A DNA stretch of 64,000 nucleotides from Jiulongibacter sediminis (GTDB taxonomy: Bacteria; Bacteroidota; Bacteroidia; Cytophagales; Spirosomataceae): assembly GCF_001306455.1 (NCBI RefSeq), contig NZ_LGTQ01000005.1:248001-312000 (forward strand). The letters are read 5' to 3'. Positions within the stretch are counted from its first letter, which is position 1. Every line of letters starts with the position of its first letter. A program made the position numbers and the translations under genes. Below, in pieces: positions 33,459 through 42,521 of this stretch. The notes beneath the pieces were generated by a model. The model ran no database searches. It saw nothing but the letters and a program-made list of their open reading frames with translations, and was not told the DNA's origin.

Positions 33459-33466
33459 CAAATTTA
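33459..33466 (-). promoter_or_regulatory. -7 box TAAATTTG of copA
   Basis: Exact TAnnTTTG on the - strand, ending 3 nt before the copA ATG. The transcript would be leaderless. No TTTG is seen at the expected -33 distance, which fits an activator-dependent promoter; that last point is inference. Confidence 0.55.
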
Positions 33467-33580
33467 CGACGTACAGGTGCCTTCTGTTTATATCTATTTC
33501 GTTGGCTTTTGTATAATTTCACGTCAGGCTTTATTCGTTTATTTGACAAACCGAAAATTCGCAGTCACGCAAATTCTGCT

Positions 33581-35473
33581 ATGAGAGTTATCCTGAGTAT
33601 TTTTTTCTTCTTTTTTCTGATGAGTTGCTCCTGCAAAAACACGGAGAAAGTTTCATCTGAAAAGACTGTTTTGCAGTTGCCTCAAGACTCAAATCTCAGG
33701 AAGACGTCGGAAGCTCTTAATCAACAGGAAGCCACCGTGAAAGGTGAACTGAAATATGAGGGGAACAGAGCTCAGGAGCTTTCTGTATTGCGTTTTGAGA
33801 ATCAAAACGAACTTAGAATTGAGGATCCGCTTTGGGATTCATCTTTTTTGCCTTCCACCAACGAAGAAAAGGTAGTTTTTTGGTCAACCGATCATTATCA
33901 AAAGGTTCGGGAAAATAAGCTCAGAAATGAGTCTATGGAGGAAATGAAAGGTTTTGATTTCGCTCCATTGATTATTCAAATGAAGAAATTACCACCCTGG
34001 GAGGCGGGTACTTTTGTACAGCACTATATCCATGTGCCTGATGGTGAACAGAAAAGAACGCAATGGACAGAGGGTAACCTTACTTACTTTTTCAGGCCTG
34101 AGAGTTACCAACATAATTTCGAATCTCACTTGCCTCAGTTTATTCATTCTTTCCCTGATTACAGTCTGCCTTCTAACAAATGGGGAGCTACTAACTTTTT
34201 TGCGGCAGAGGATCTTCAAAATTTGGCTTTAAGAAAAGGTTATCGTCTTACTGGCAGTTTCAGTACCCCTCCCTCTAACCGTATTGCCTATGATTATGAT
34301 GAGTGGCTGTACAAAAGCGGAGCTCCACCAGCCTATGCTGTAAGTCAGGATAAGGTCAATGAATGGTTAAATCAGGTTGATGAAAAGCTTTTGCGTCGCA
34401 ATTTTAAGACCTATGTGATTGATCGCCATCAGAATGTCAAACATTTGGTACTGAATTGGGAAGCCTTACGAAATCCTTACGGAGAGGGTATTGGCAAATT
34501 ACAACGCACCCTTAAAATGTGGAAAGAGGCTTATCCTGACAAAACGCTTTCCATTTGGCCGCATGGACTCATGGAGCTAAACCGGGTCAATATTGAAGGG
34601 AATAATTATAAGTATAACCTGACCAAAGATTTGAATTTCAAAGGAAACCTCGATCAGTGGTACGGGCTATTAAATGAGCAAAGTCCGTTTACAATCAATG
34701 CCTTTTTCAAAGAAAATGCTGATCTCAATTATATTGGCGGTTATCTGAATTACCCCACAAACTACGGCTATGTACATCATTTTGTGATGCAGCATATAAT
34801 GAACAAGAAATTTCAGCCTCGAAAACCGAGTGTGCTGATGTGGTGGCATAATCAGGAATATGTAGGTGGTTTTGATCTGGGAGAGAAATGGTTTAGTGGA
34901 GCTGATGGTCAGCCCTTAATGACCAGAATAAAGCCTATGGTTTTTCCTTCAACCATGCATAATGCCGCAGTTTGGGCCTTTGCTTTTTGTGATGGCGGCG
35001 AACTCTGGTCTGAACCCTGGGGGCGTTCAGATGATAAGACTTATTTGGGGGGGATGACCGAGGCTTTTGATACGAAAGGTCGGAAAGTGCCAACAAAATA
35101 TGGACCTGTTCAGACCTCACAATATGCCATTCAGAATTATCAAAACATCGACCGGTGGGAGGCCGGGAAATGGGCGGTGAGTATGAATAAAGATATTATT
35201 GAGGCTCAAACAGAATGGACCTTTGTATCTTCGGCCCGAGAGGGAGAACGTTTTACACAAAATGACCAGCGATTACCTTCTTTTTCCCTGTATAAAAAAA
35301 CGCCTTTAGTTGCTGCCAAAATGAACCAAGCACAAACTGAGGCTCTGATTTTGGTTTATGACGCATGGAATGATCCATTGAAGCAGGAAATTATTAAAGT
35401 TAAGCTCGGTGATCAGGTTTTTGACACCAAAGTTTTCGGGCGGTATACCTCAGTAGTAAGAGTACAATTATAG
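33581..35473 (+). CDS. Large lipoprotein of unknown function linked to nagA
   Basis: 630 residues from ATG 33581; the frame upstream lies over copA and is not used. The lipobox-like MSCSC (Cys about 16 or 18) follows a short hydrophobic stretch. The mature part has many Trp/Tyr residues and blocks reminiscent of TIM-barrel glycoside hydrolases (VLNWEALRNPYG, LSIWPHGLMELNRVN, VLMWWHNQEYVGGFDLGEKW, FAFCDGGELWSEPWG), but I cannot place it in a family. nagA starts 4 bp later, so the pair probably works on amino-sugar-containing material. The enzyme activity is inference. Confidence 0.75.
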   Translation: MRVILSIFFFFFLMSCSCKNTEKVSSEKTVLQLPQDSNLRKTSEALNQQEATVKGELKYEGNRAQELSVLRFENQNELRIEDPLWDSSFLPSTNEEKVVFWSTDHYQKVRENKLRNESMEEMKGFDFAPLIIQMKKLPPWEAGTFVQHYIHVPDGEQKRTQWTEGNLTYFFRPESYQHNFESHLPQFIHSFPDYSLPSNKWGATNFFAAEDLQNLALRKGYRLTGSFSTPPSNRIAYDYDEWLYKSGAPPAYAVSQDKVNEWLNQVDEKLLRRNFKTYVIDRHQNVKHLVLNWEALRNPYGEGIGKLQRTLKMWKEAYPDKTLSIWPHGLMELNRVNIEGNNYKYNLTKDLNFKGNLDQWYGLLNEQSPFTINAFFKENADLNYIGGYLNYPTNYGYVHHFVMQHIMNKKFQPRKPSVLMWWHNQEYVGGFDLGEKWFSGADGQPLMTRIKPMVFPSTMHNAAVWAFAFCDGGELWSEPWGRSDDKTYLGGMTEAFDTKGRKVPTKYGPVQTSQYAIQNYQNIDRWEAGKWAVSMNKDIIEAQTEWTFVSSAREGERFTQNDQRLPSFSLYKKTPLVAAKMNQAQTEALILVYDAWNDPLKQEIIKVKLGDQVFDTKVFGRYTSVVRVQL

Positions 35474-35477
35474 TAGA

Positions 35478-36578
35478 ATGTTAATGAAAAATATCAAATG
35501 CCGGTACCTGTATGATGACGGCAAAGTCGCTGAGAATAAAGAGATTGTTTGTAAAGACGGAAAAGTATTAGAAGTCAAGGATTGCGAAGCTCCTTTTGAT
35601 GTGGAGTGCCTTTCGGCTGCTTTTTTTGATACGCATATCAATGGGGGAGAAGAGTATTATTTGACGGAAAGTAATAGTGCAGAAGCTATAGAAGATATCT
35701 TTCAATCTTCAGTTAAAACCGGGACTTTCTACGTTTTACCCACCTTGATTACTTCTTCACAGGAGAACATCCTGAAGGGTATAGGCGTCATGAAAAAGTA
35801 TATGGCAGATCATCAGGAGTCTGGCGTTTTGGGTCTGCATTTGGAAGGCCCTTTTCTGAATCCTGAAAAAAGGGGAGCTCATCTGGCAAAATATGTTAGA
35901 AAACCGACGGATCAGGAGATTGATGAAATTCTGGAGGCAGGCAAAAATGTAATACAGATCTGGACCATCGCTCCGGAACAGTTTACGGCTGAGCAAATTG
36001 AAAAAATAAAGTCAGCGGGTGTTACTATTTCTTTTGGTCATTCTAATGCCACTTTTGACCAAGCTCAGACTGGTTTTGAACAGGGTGTAACACTAGTAAC
36101 ACACCTTTTTAATGCCATGAGCGGGCTGCACCATCGTAAACCAGGTCTAGTGGGGGCGGCTCTTTCAAATGCTAAAGTTTGGGCTCCAATTATTCCTGAT
36201 GGAAAACATGTTCAGTACGGAGCAGTTAAAGCTGCATATAAAGCCAAGGGGGAGAAATTATTTATCATTTCTGATGCCCTTTTTCTGGGAAGGAAAAAAC
36301 TTGAGTTTCAATGGGAAGAGTTCGATGCCAAACTTGTAAATGGCGAATATGTGAATTCAGAGGGTAATCTGGCCGGATCTGCCATTTCAGTAGGGGAGGC
36401 GGTTAAGAACATGGTGGAGGAGGTTGGCGTTACTCTTCCAGAGGCGATAGAAATGGCTACGTTAAGACCAGCTACAGCGGTAGGGTTGGAGCATAAAGTT
36501 GGCCGCATTGCGAAAGGCTACCCCGCAGTGTTTACCGTTTTTGATCAAAGTCTGGAGAATTTTGAAGTTCTAAAATAA
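35478..36578 (+). CDS. nagA: N-acetylglucosamine-6-phosphate deacetylase
   Basis: 366 residues, near the usual 380. Amidohydrolase fold: DTHING (51-56), metal ligand Glu in HLEGPFLNPEKRGAH (about 121-135), His in ISFGHSNAT, THLFNAMSGLHHRKPG, and the catalytic Asp in ISDALFL. It removes the acetyl group from GlcNAc-6-P, giving GlcN-6-P for glycolysis or cell-wall recycling. Start ATG 35478, or 35484 (MKNIKC). It lies 4 bp after the unknown lipoprotein gene, so they form an operon; nagB is not in the window. Confidence 0.94.
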   Translation: MLMKNIKCRYLYDDGKVAENKEIVCKDGKVLEVKDCEAPFDVECLSAAFFDTHINGGEEYYLTESNSAEAIEDIFQSSVKTGTFYVLPTLITSSQENILKGIGVMKKYMADHQESGVLGLHLEGPFLNPEKRGAHLAKYVRKPTDQEIDEILEAGKNVIQIWTIAPEQFTAEQIEKIKSAGVTISFGHSNATFDQAQTGFEQGVTLVTHLFNAMSGLHHRKPGLVGAALSNAKVWAPIIPDGKHVQYGAVKAAYKAKGEKLFIISDALFLGRKKLEFQWEEFDAKLVNGEYVNSEGNLAGSAISVGEAVKNMVEEVGVTLPEAIEMATLRPATAVGLEHKVGRIAKGYPAVFTVFDQSLENFEVLK

Positions 36579-36613
36579 ACCTATTTGATCTCAAATACCT
36601 AAGTGGTTTAAAA

Positions 36614-37516
36614 TCAGCAGCATTCTTCCATTCCACAATCTTCATCAGCGTTTTCGGTTTCGATGGTTACGTGCTCAATTTCAAGATGCTGAAGTTCGTG
36701 GCGTATCTCATCTTTGATTTTGACAGTCTCAAAACCCTCTTCTAAAACGGCATGGAGGCTCATGATATTTTTCTGGCCATCCACCGTCCAAAGGTGAACG
36801 TCGTGAATCTCTTTGATACCCTCTAAACCTGTGACCTTTTCTTTGACTTCCTCCATGTTAACTCCTTCCGGGGTCCCCTGAAGAATTACCCTGAATACCC
36901 CCTTCAGGTTGCCATAAACATTAAATAAGATAAAAACGGTAATACCTATTGAAAGCAAAGGATCAATGATGGTCCAGCCGGTGAAGTACATGATAATACT
37001 TCCTATTAAAACTGCTGCCCAACCAAGCACATCTTCCATAAGATGTAGCATGACGGCCCTCTCATTCAGGCTGTCTCCTTTTTTTAGTTTGAAAACGGCT
37101 GCTCCGTTGACCACAATTCCCAATATCGCCAGCCAGAACATTCCCTGAGCATCACTTTCTTCAGGATTCAGGATTCTCGGAATAGCCTCTGTGAGCATAT
37201 AAACCGAGCCTACAATCAGGATGATGGAATTAATTAAGGCACCAACAAGCGAAAAGCGACCGTATCCATAAGTGTAAACGGAATCACTTCTTTTGCCCGA
37301 TTTTTTCTGGAAATACCAGGCCAGTCCCAAAGACAGGCTATCGCCCAAATCATGCAGGGCATCGGAAAGAATAGCCACCGAGTTGGTAAAAAAGCCACCA
37401 ATAACTTCAATGATGGTAAAACTAATGTTCAGCCAAAAGGCGGTTGAAATATTTCCGGTTCCATGATGATGGTGGTGATGAGAATGTCCGTGAGTATGGG
37501 AATGATCGTGAGCCAT
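36614..37516 (-). CDS. Cation diffusion facilitator (zinc exporter type)
   Basis: 300 residues from ATG 37516. The His-rich N-terminus (HDHSHTHGHSHHHHHHG) is followed by six transmembrane segments. TM2 carries SDALHDLGDSLSLG (HxxxD metal site) and TM5 carries HLMEDVLGWAAVLIG. A C-terminal cytoplasmic domain contains EIHDVHLWTVDGQKNIMSLHAV, and the tail DCGMEECC is Cys-rich. It is a CzcD/ZitB-like proton-coupled exporter of Zn or similar ions in the inner membrane. An exact -7 box lies 20 nt upstream. It is divergent from the DUF202 gene. Confidence 0.93.
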   Translation of the reverse strand: MAHDHSHTHGHSHHHHHHGTGNISTAFWLNISFTIIEVIGGFFTNSVAILSDALHDLGDSLSLGLAWYFQKKSGKRSDSVYTYGYGRFSLVGALINSIILIVGSVYMLTEAIPRILNPEESDAQGMFWLAILGIVVNGAAVFKLKKGDSLNERAVMLHLMEDVLGWAAVLIGSIIMYFTGWTIIDPLLSIGITVFILFNVYGNLKGVFRVILQGTPEGVNMEEVKEKVTGLEGIKEIHDVHLWTVDGQKNIMSLHAVLEEGFETVKIKDEIRHELQHLEIEHVTIETENADEDCGMEECC

Positions 37517-37536
37517 AGTATTATAAAGTGATAGGG

Positions 37537-37544
37537 CAAAAGTA
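37537..37544 (-). promoter_or_regulatory. -7 box TACTTTTG of the CDF exporter
   Basis: Exact TAnnTTTG on the - strand, 20 nt before the ATG at 37516. No clear -33 TTTG at the standard distance. Confidence 0.5.
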
Positions 37545-37655
37545 TTGCCCAAACCACTGCAACAGGGCTGCAAGGAAGGAATATTCAATTATCCCGCTTT
37601 TAACGAAGCACAATTTTACTTTCTCAATCCTCCGAAAAACCTTTACTTTGAGCCC

Positions 37656-37916
37656 ATGGAAGAGAAAAAAGACCTCATTCTTCGGGATTGGCTGGCCATA
37701 GAAAGAACTAAGCTGGCCAATGAACGTACTTTTCTGGCTTATTTCAGAACAGCTTTTGTCTTTCTGGCTACAGGAATGACTTTCCTAAAGCTTGATTATT
37801 TTGAGGACTTCAGATGGCTTGGAGTAATTTTTCTTGCTCTTTTCCCGGTCATGTTGATTCTTGGCATTATCAGGTTATTCAAAGTCAAAAGGAATATTGA
37901 TCGCTATTATCAATGA
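37656..37916 (+). CDS. DUF202 (YidH-like) membrane protein
   Basis: 86 residues from ATG 37656. The opening LILRDWLAIERTKLANERTFLAYFRTA is the DUF202 signature (ANERTFLAWxRT), followed by two or three transmembrane segments. Function of the family is unknown. A near-consensus box TTACTTTG ends 5 nt before the ATG, suggesting a very short leader. The stop overlaps the next gene's ATG by ATGA. Confidence 0.85.
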   Translation: MEEKKDLILRDWLAIERTKLANERTFLAYFRTAFVFLATGMTFLKLDYFEDFRWLGVIFLALFPVMLILGIIRLFKVKRNIDRYYQ

Positions 37917-38863
37917 GTCAGTTTCAGCCGCCTTTTTACCAGTTTAACGGTCACATTCAAACCATTTACCCAAGCCTTTTCCGGAAAGTGCCTGTTCCTT
38001 ATGAAAGGGAAAGAATTGAGTTACCCGATGGAGATTTTCTTGATCTTGACTGGCTCAAAACCGGTAGTAAAAAGCTGGTCATAGTAACCCACGGTCTTGA
38101 AGGTGATTCCACAAGACATTATGTGACCGGGCTTCTCAAATTATTCTCAGAACATGGTTTCGACGGCCTTGGCTGGAACTCCCGAAGCTGTAGCGGCGAG
38201 CTTAACCGACTTCCTCGTTTTTATCATCATGGCGATGCGGAGGACTTACGATATGTTCTTGAATATGCAATTGCCGAAGGCGGTTATGAGGAAGTTTTTC
38301 TGGCTGGTTACAGTATGGGCGGTAGCCTGACTTTGAGACTTCTGGGTGAATTTCCGGAGAAACTACCAAAGGAAGTTTCAGGGGCTATGGTAGCTTCAGT
38401 ACCCTTGGATATTTATTCTTCGGTGTTGGAATTGCAAAAGCCAGGGAAGACCTTCTATATGAACCGCTTTATTAAAAAACTGGCGGTTAAAATTGAGGCA
38501 AAATCAAAATTATTCCCTGATCATCCGCATCTCAAATTTGAGGGTTATTTTGACCGCATTAAAAACTTTGAAGATTTCGACGGGACTTATACCGCTCCAT
38601 TGCACGGTTATAAAAGTGCACACGATTTTTACGCCAGAGCCTCTACCAAACCTTTATTGAAAAACATCCGGGTTCCTGTTAAAATTGTACAGGCTTTAAA
38701 TGATCCTTTTCTAGGTCAGGAGTGTCTTGCTTTGCCTGATGATTCTCCTTTAAATGTAGAATTACTCATGCCTAAAAAAGGTGGTCACGTTGGATTTATG
38801 ATATCAGGAGAGCCTTTTTCTTTTACAGAACAGCTGGCTCTTGATTTTGCACTGAAGGCATAA
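37913..38863 (+). CDS. YheT family alpha/beta hydrolase
   Basis: 316 residues. Family hallmarks are NGHIQTIYPSLFRK at the start, THGLEGDSTRHYV, NSRSCSGELNRLPRFYHHGD and the nucleophile elbow GYSMGG. A later Asp (NDPFLG) and His (GGHVGFM) complete the catalytic triad. It is a cytoplasmic hydrolase/esterase of the UPF0017 group; the physiological substrate is unknown. The start overlaps the DUF202 stop (ATGA), so the two are translationally coupled. It is followed by a terminator. Confidence 0.9.
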   Translation: MSQFQPPFYQFNGHIQTIYPSLFRKVPVPYERERIELPDGDFLDLDWLKTGSKKLVIVTHGLEGDSTRHYVTGLLKLFSEHGFDGLGWNSRSCSGELNRLPRFYHHGDAEDLRYVLEYAIAEGGYEEVFLAGYSMGGSLTLRLLGEFPEKLPKEVSGAMVASVPLDIYSSVLELQKPGKTFYMNRFIKKLAVKIEAKSKLFPDHPHLKFEGYFDRIKNFEDFDGTYTAPLHGYKSAHDFYARASTKPLLKNIRVPVKIVQALNDPFLGQECLALPDDSPLNVELLMPKKGGHVGFMISGEPFSFTEQLALDFALKA

Positions 38864-38867
38864 AAAA

Positions 38868-38897
38868 ACACCCCTGATCTCAGCAGGAGTGTCTTTC
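38868..38897 (+). terminator. Terminator between convergent genes
   Basis: ACACCCCTG pairs with CAGGAGTGT (one mismatch) around a 7-nt loop. A-tract before and TCTTTCC after make it plausible in both directions, serving the YheT gene and the convergent beta-barrel gene. Confidence 0.65.
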
Positions 38898-38930
38898 CAA
38901 TAAACCTCTTAATAAACTGTATGCGAAATC

Positions 38931-41399
38931 TTAGTTGTTGTTGCCACCGGCTCTTTGCTTCAGATCGTCTGTAGCAGTACTTCTTCTTCGGCTGGCTTTA
39001 ACGTTTTGGTTTCCAAAATTATAGGTGAAGGTCAGCGTTGCTCTGCGACTGGTCCATCTGTTGGTTACCTTCAAGTCAACATTTTGATAATCAATATCTC
39101 CGGCGAAAAACGAGGTAAGGAAAAGATCGTTCACGTTCAGTTTCAACTTTCCTTTCTTCTCCCAGAATGACTTCTGAGCTCCCACATTTACCGCATATTG
39201 CGGCTTGGTGGTTCTGATAATTCCTAAAGCCTGAGGTGAGTTAAACCACATATTTGCTTCGGCCGACCAGCCTTTTTTCAAGCTGAATGTACTACCTGTG
39301 TAGAAGTTATAAGCTGCCTGACCTACGTCAAGTACTCCACCACTTACATTGCTATCTCTGAATCTTGCGTAATATACGCTGATGTTATTGTGCATGTTCC
39401 ACCACTTAGTCACAGGAACAGGGAAAGATAAATTAGCTGAATAATTCTCAACTTTTTCCAGGTTTTTCTCTGTCTGGTAGGTAATTCTGGTTTGGTCATC
39501 CTGCTCAATAATGTCAAACATATTGTCTTTCGTATGAGCATAGCCGAGTGAAAGATTGATGGCATTTTTGAACGTATAAGTCAACTCCAGATTATCGGTA
39601 AACTGTGGGTTTAGGTATTCGTTTCCACGCTGGAAAGTGTAAGGGTCCAGGAAGAAAAGGAACGGGTTTAGTTGTTGATAATTAGGGCGACCAATTCTAC
39701 GGCTATAAGAGTAACGGAGTGAGTTGTTATCATTAATCTTCTGATTCAAAAACATCGTAGGGAAAAGACTCAGGTATTGTCTTGGCACCACCTGATCAAG
39801 GGTAATTGAATTCCCTTCAGAAGTGGTGTGTTCTGCTCTCAATCCTGTTTGCAATCCAATTTTATCCCATTGCTTTCCAATATTGAAATAGGCCGCGTTC
39901 ACAAACTCAGTGTACACAAAGTGGTTGGTTTTGCCATCGTCAACAAGCCAACGGCCGTCTTCCTGTACCTCAAAAAGGAAATTGTTATCCGTTTTTACAT
40001 AGCTTGTTTTGGCTCCAAACTCAATTTTAACCTTGCTTTCGGTCGGGATTACGAAATCTACTTTAGCGGCATAAATGTCAATATCCGATGGAGTGGTGTT
40101 TTGTTGAATCAGATTATTAGTCAATTGACCTTCGGCATCATAGAAGGCTGTGTTAAAGGCCTGGAAACCATAGTTTCTGAAACCACTATAGTCGGCATCA
40201 AAAGTTACTTCTTTGCCCTTATCGTTGAAGTTATGTTTGATATTGAAGTTTCCGGTTACATTCCAATTGTCCATGTCTCGATTTGAGTATGGCTCTAAAG
40301 AACTTCTAACCTGATTTCCTTCACTAATTTCCAAGATTTCAGTAAGACCGGTGTTGACCATACTCCCGTTCCAGTTATTGGCGTCCAGCATAATACCGAA
40401 GGTGGTTTTGTCGCTGGCGAAATAGTCCATACCTAGTTTTCCGGAGGTATAAAACCCTTTTCCAAAACGTTTTGAAGACTGATCAAATTCACTTCTCAGG
40501 CCTTCGAAATTGGTGCTTCTGATCAGCGTATTGTCATTATACCAAGTATTTCTACCCACATTCAGGTTGCCGAAAACGTTAACCTTTTCATTTCTGTGGT
40601 TCAGGCTCAGGTTTGAGCTGGCACGGTAAAGGTCATCTGTACTGTTCGGAATATACGCATCACCTACCGATACAGAGAAGGTTCCGTTGGTACCAAAGGC
40701 TTTATTTTTCTTCAATTTAATGTTGATGATTCCTGAATTACCTGAGGCATCGTACTTTGAAGAAGGGTTAGTAATTATTTCAATCGATGAAATCTGATCA
40801 CTGGTCATATTGCTCAGCATTTGCATCAGAGCTTCATTTGAGAGATAGCTTAAACGGCCATCAATCATAATTTGGACGCCATTTTTGTTTTTCAGTTTCA
40901 AAGCGTCGTTTTGGCGATCAATAGTCACGCCCGGAGCTTTCTCTAAAACTTCCAATGCCGTATTTCCGCTGGATACAATGCTATTTTCAACATTGACCAC
41001 TGTGCGGTCTACTTGCTGCTCTATGAATGGTTTCTTGGCCGTAACCGTTACTTCAGCCAGCTCATTGGTATTGAGTTGTAGTTTCAAAGGTTGAAACTGA
41101 AAGTCAGGTTGAGCATCGCTCAATTGAAATTTTGGCGAGTTGAAATCCTGATAACCCACCATGCTGATTTTTACAAAATAAGAGCCCATTTTCAGGTCTT
41201 CTAAAGCAAATGCTCCATCCATATCAGAGGCCGTGGCTTTAACCAGGCTTGAATCTGATGTGCTAAGCAAGAGGATGTTGCTGAAAGGCATGGCTACTGA
41301 GCTTTCGTCGAGCACTGTACCTTTTACGGTTCCGGTTTGTTGTGCTTTGGCCATAGCCGACAGCATAACAGTAAATGTTAAGAGTAATAGCTTTTTCAT
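38931..41399 (-). CDS. Outer-membrane beta-barrel (TonB-receptor-like) family protein
   Basis: 822 residues from ATG 41399 (MKKLLLLTFTVMLSAMAKAQ signal peptide); an upstream in-frame ATG lies across the promoter and is rejected. It has a CarboxypepD_reg-like domain (about 22-105), a plug-like region (VNVENSIVSSGNTALEVLEKAPGV, SSIEIITNPSSKYDASGNSGIINIKLKK) and a long beta-barrel of the OMP_b-brl type. The end is RRRSTATDDLKQRAGGNNN after the last strand FTYNFGNQNVKA. The substrate is unknown. Many such proteins act outside classic nutrient import. Confidence 0.88.
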   Translation of the reverse strand: MKKLLLLTFTVMLSAMAKAQQTGTVKGTVLDESSVAMPFSNILLLSTSDSSLVKATASDMDGAFALEDLKMGSYFVKISMVGYQDFNSPKFQLSDAQPDFQFQPLKLQLNTNELAEVTVTAKKPFIEQQVDRTVVNVENSIVSSGNTALEVLEKAPGVTIDRQNDALKLKNKNGVQIMIDGRLSYLSNEALMQMLSNMTSDQISSIEIITNPSSKYDASGNSGIINIKLKKNKAFGTNGTFSVSVGDAYIPNSTDDLYRASSNLSLNHRNEKVNVFGNLNVGRNTWYNDNTLIRSTNFEGLRSEFDQSSKRFGKGFYTSGKLGMDYFASDKTTFGIMLDANNWNGSMVNTGLTEILEISEGNQVRSSLEPYSNRDMDNWNVTGNFNIKHNFNDKGKEVTFDADYSGFRNYGFQAFNTAFYDAEGQLTNNLIQQNTTPSDIDIYAAKVDFVIPTESKVKIEFGAKTSYVKTDNNFLFEVQEDGRWLVDDGKTNHFVYTEFVNAAYFNIGKQWDKIGLQTGLRAEHTTSEGNSITLDQVVPRQYLSLFPTMFLNQKINDNNSLRYSYSRRIGRPNYQQLNPFLFFLDPYTFQRGNEYLNPQFTDNLELTYTFKNAINLSLGYAHTKDNMFDIIEQDDQTRITYQTEKNLEKVENYSANLSFPVPVTKWWNMHNNISVYYARFRDSNVSGGVLDVGQAAYNFYTGSTFSLKKGWSAEANMWFNSPQALGIIRTTKPQYAVNVGAQKSFWEKKGKLKLNVNDLFLTSFFAGDIDYQNVDLKVTNRWTSRRATLTFTYNFGNQNVKASRRRSTATDDLKQRAGGNNN

Positions 41400-41438
41400 T
41401 TTTGTTTTTGTAAGTAATAGTTTTTGCTTTTGACAGTT

Positions 41439-41446
41439 CAAAGGTA
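41439..41446 (-). promoter_or_regulatory. Promoter of the beta-barrel gene (TACCTTTG)
   Basis: Exact TAnnTTTG on the - strand with a TTG about 18-19 nt upstream (around 41464) as -33 element. Leader of about 35 nt before the ATG. Confidence 0.6.
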
Positions 41447-41572
41447 GAGGTATTATGCATTGCAAGGTAATTGATAATACACAAGTGGTTTGAATGTCAT
41501 GTTGAGTGGTTTATGAGAGTAGATGGGTAGTTGAGAAGAAACGTTGCAGCCGGGATTAAAATTAAATGTTAA

Positions 41573-41603
41573 AAAACGTAAAAGCCCCTGAACGGGGCCT
41601 TTG
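41573..41603 (-). terminator. Terminator of the 41605-44826 operon
   Basis: On the - strand AAAGGCCCC and GGGGCTTT form a stem of about 8 bp with a short loop, followed by TACGTTTTTT. It begins just after the stop codon of the NTF2-like gene. Confidence 0.75.
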
Positions 41604-41604
41604 A

Positions 41605-42072
41605 TTACGATTTTAAACTCTTCTGCTGGAAATTCCGCAGAAGCCTGTGGGTGTTTTTTCGAAGTTTTTCTTTGAAAAAAGCGGTTCCGCCGAATACTAA
41701 TCCCGTGAAACCCATGGCCTGTTTTGCCCAGACTTTCAGATTAAAGCTGTCTTCGTGGTTGATAATCAACCCATTTCTGATTCTGAATTTGGCCAGAACC
41801 TTATTATGGACTTGTCGGCCTGTTCGACTAAAGGTGTATTTGGCTTCCCATTGAACAATACCTTTGTGTTCATCTTCCTGAATAATCTCATAAGTTACTT
41901 GTAGGTCTTTACCATTTTTGCACAGCATTCTCCACATATCTGCGGCATCTTTGCCGTGCAAAACACCAAATGCCGGATCCTCAAAGCGGATATCGGGATG
42001 ATAATTGTCCACCATCTCTTCAGCATCTTTCTCTATGAACGCATCATAGAATTTTTGGAGCACGCTACTCAT
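41605..42072 (-). CDS. SnoaL/NTF2-like protein
   Basis: 155 residues. The opening LQKFYDAFIEKDAEEMVDNYHPDIRFEDPAFGVLHGKDAADMWRM is the cone-like NTF2/SnoaL fold used by ketosteroid-isomerase-like and polyketide cyclase-like proteins; the C-terminal 35 residues are basic. It is cytoplasmic; ligand and reaction are unknown. ATGA overlap with the upstream membrane-protein gene. It is the last gene before the terminator. Confidence 0.82.
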   Translation of the reverse strand: MSSVLQKFYDAFIEKDAEEMVDNYHPDIRFEDPAFGVLHGKDAADMWRMLCKNGKDLQVTYEIIQEDEHKGIVQWEAKYTFSRTGRQVHNKVLAKFRIRNGLIINHEDSFNLKVWAKQAMGFTGLVFGGTAFFKEKLRKNTHRLLRNFQQKSLKS

Positions 42073-42521
42073 GAATTCATTAATTCGTTGGTTTCTGAAG
42101 GGCTTAGCTTTAATTGGGTAGCCAGCTTCTCTTTGGTCGGAATACCGATGATCATGACAATAACCAGAGCTAATGCGATAAACAAAAACTGGATTTCACC
42201 AGTCAAAAGAGCTGCGGCAACGGCCAGTAAACCGGGAGCCTCAAGCAAAGCCAGTTTGACAATTGAAAGGCTCTGAAACTTTTCCATTTTATTTTTAAAG
42301 CCCTTCTCTTGTTGTGCTTTCCGGAGAAGCTTGTTGCCAATCATATAAGAAGCTCCAATACCCAGAACGATGGCAACGGGCACCATTGTCTTGAAAATTT
42401 CCATAGAGCTGGTTCGCTCGGGTGTAATAACCTGATTGCTTAGCAAAAAGAAAACAACGGCCGAAAATAGGAATAGTCCGCCGGCAATGGCTAATGATAT
42501 GATTCTGAATGTTTTATACAT
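42069..42521 (-). CDS. Small integral membrane protein
   Basis: 150 residues with about four transmembrane segments (about 8-30, 46-64, 90-110, 112-128) and a basic cytoplasmic loop between TM2 and TM3. No recognised family. Overlaps the LD-carboxypeptidase gene upstream by 8 bp and the NTF2-like gene downstream by 4 bp, so it is tightly within the operon. Role unknown. Confidence 0.7.
   Translation of the reverse strand: MYKTFRIISLAIAGGLFLFSAVVFFLLSNQVITPERTSSMEIFKTMVPVAIVLGIGASYMIGNKLLRKAQQEKGFKNKMEKFQSLSIVKLALLEAPGLLAVAAALLTGEIQFLFIALALVIVMIIGIPTKEKLATQLKLSPSETNELMNS

Noticed and set aside
36579-36613. TATTTGA/TCAAATA inverted repeat between nagA and the CDF gene
   Set aside because: The stem is 7 bp and A+T-rich with no T-run, too weak to call a terminator.
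39828-40286. Long + strand open frame of 152 codons
   Set aside because: It lies wholly opposite the beta-barrel gene at 38931-41399, has no homologue I recognise, and its composition follows the antisense gene.
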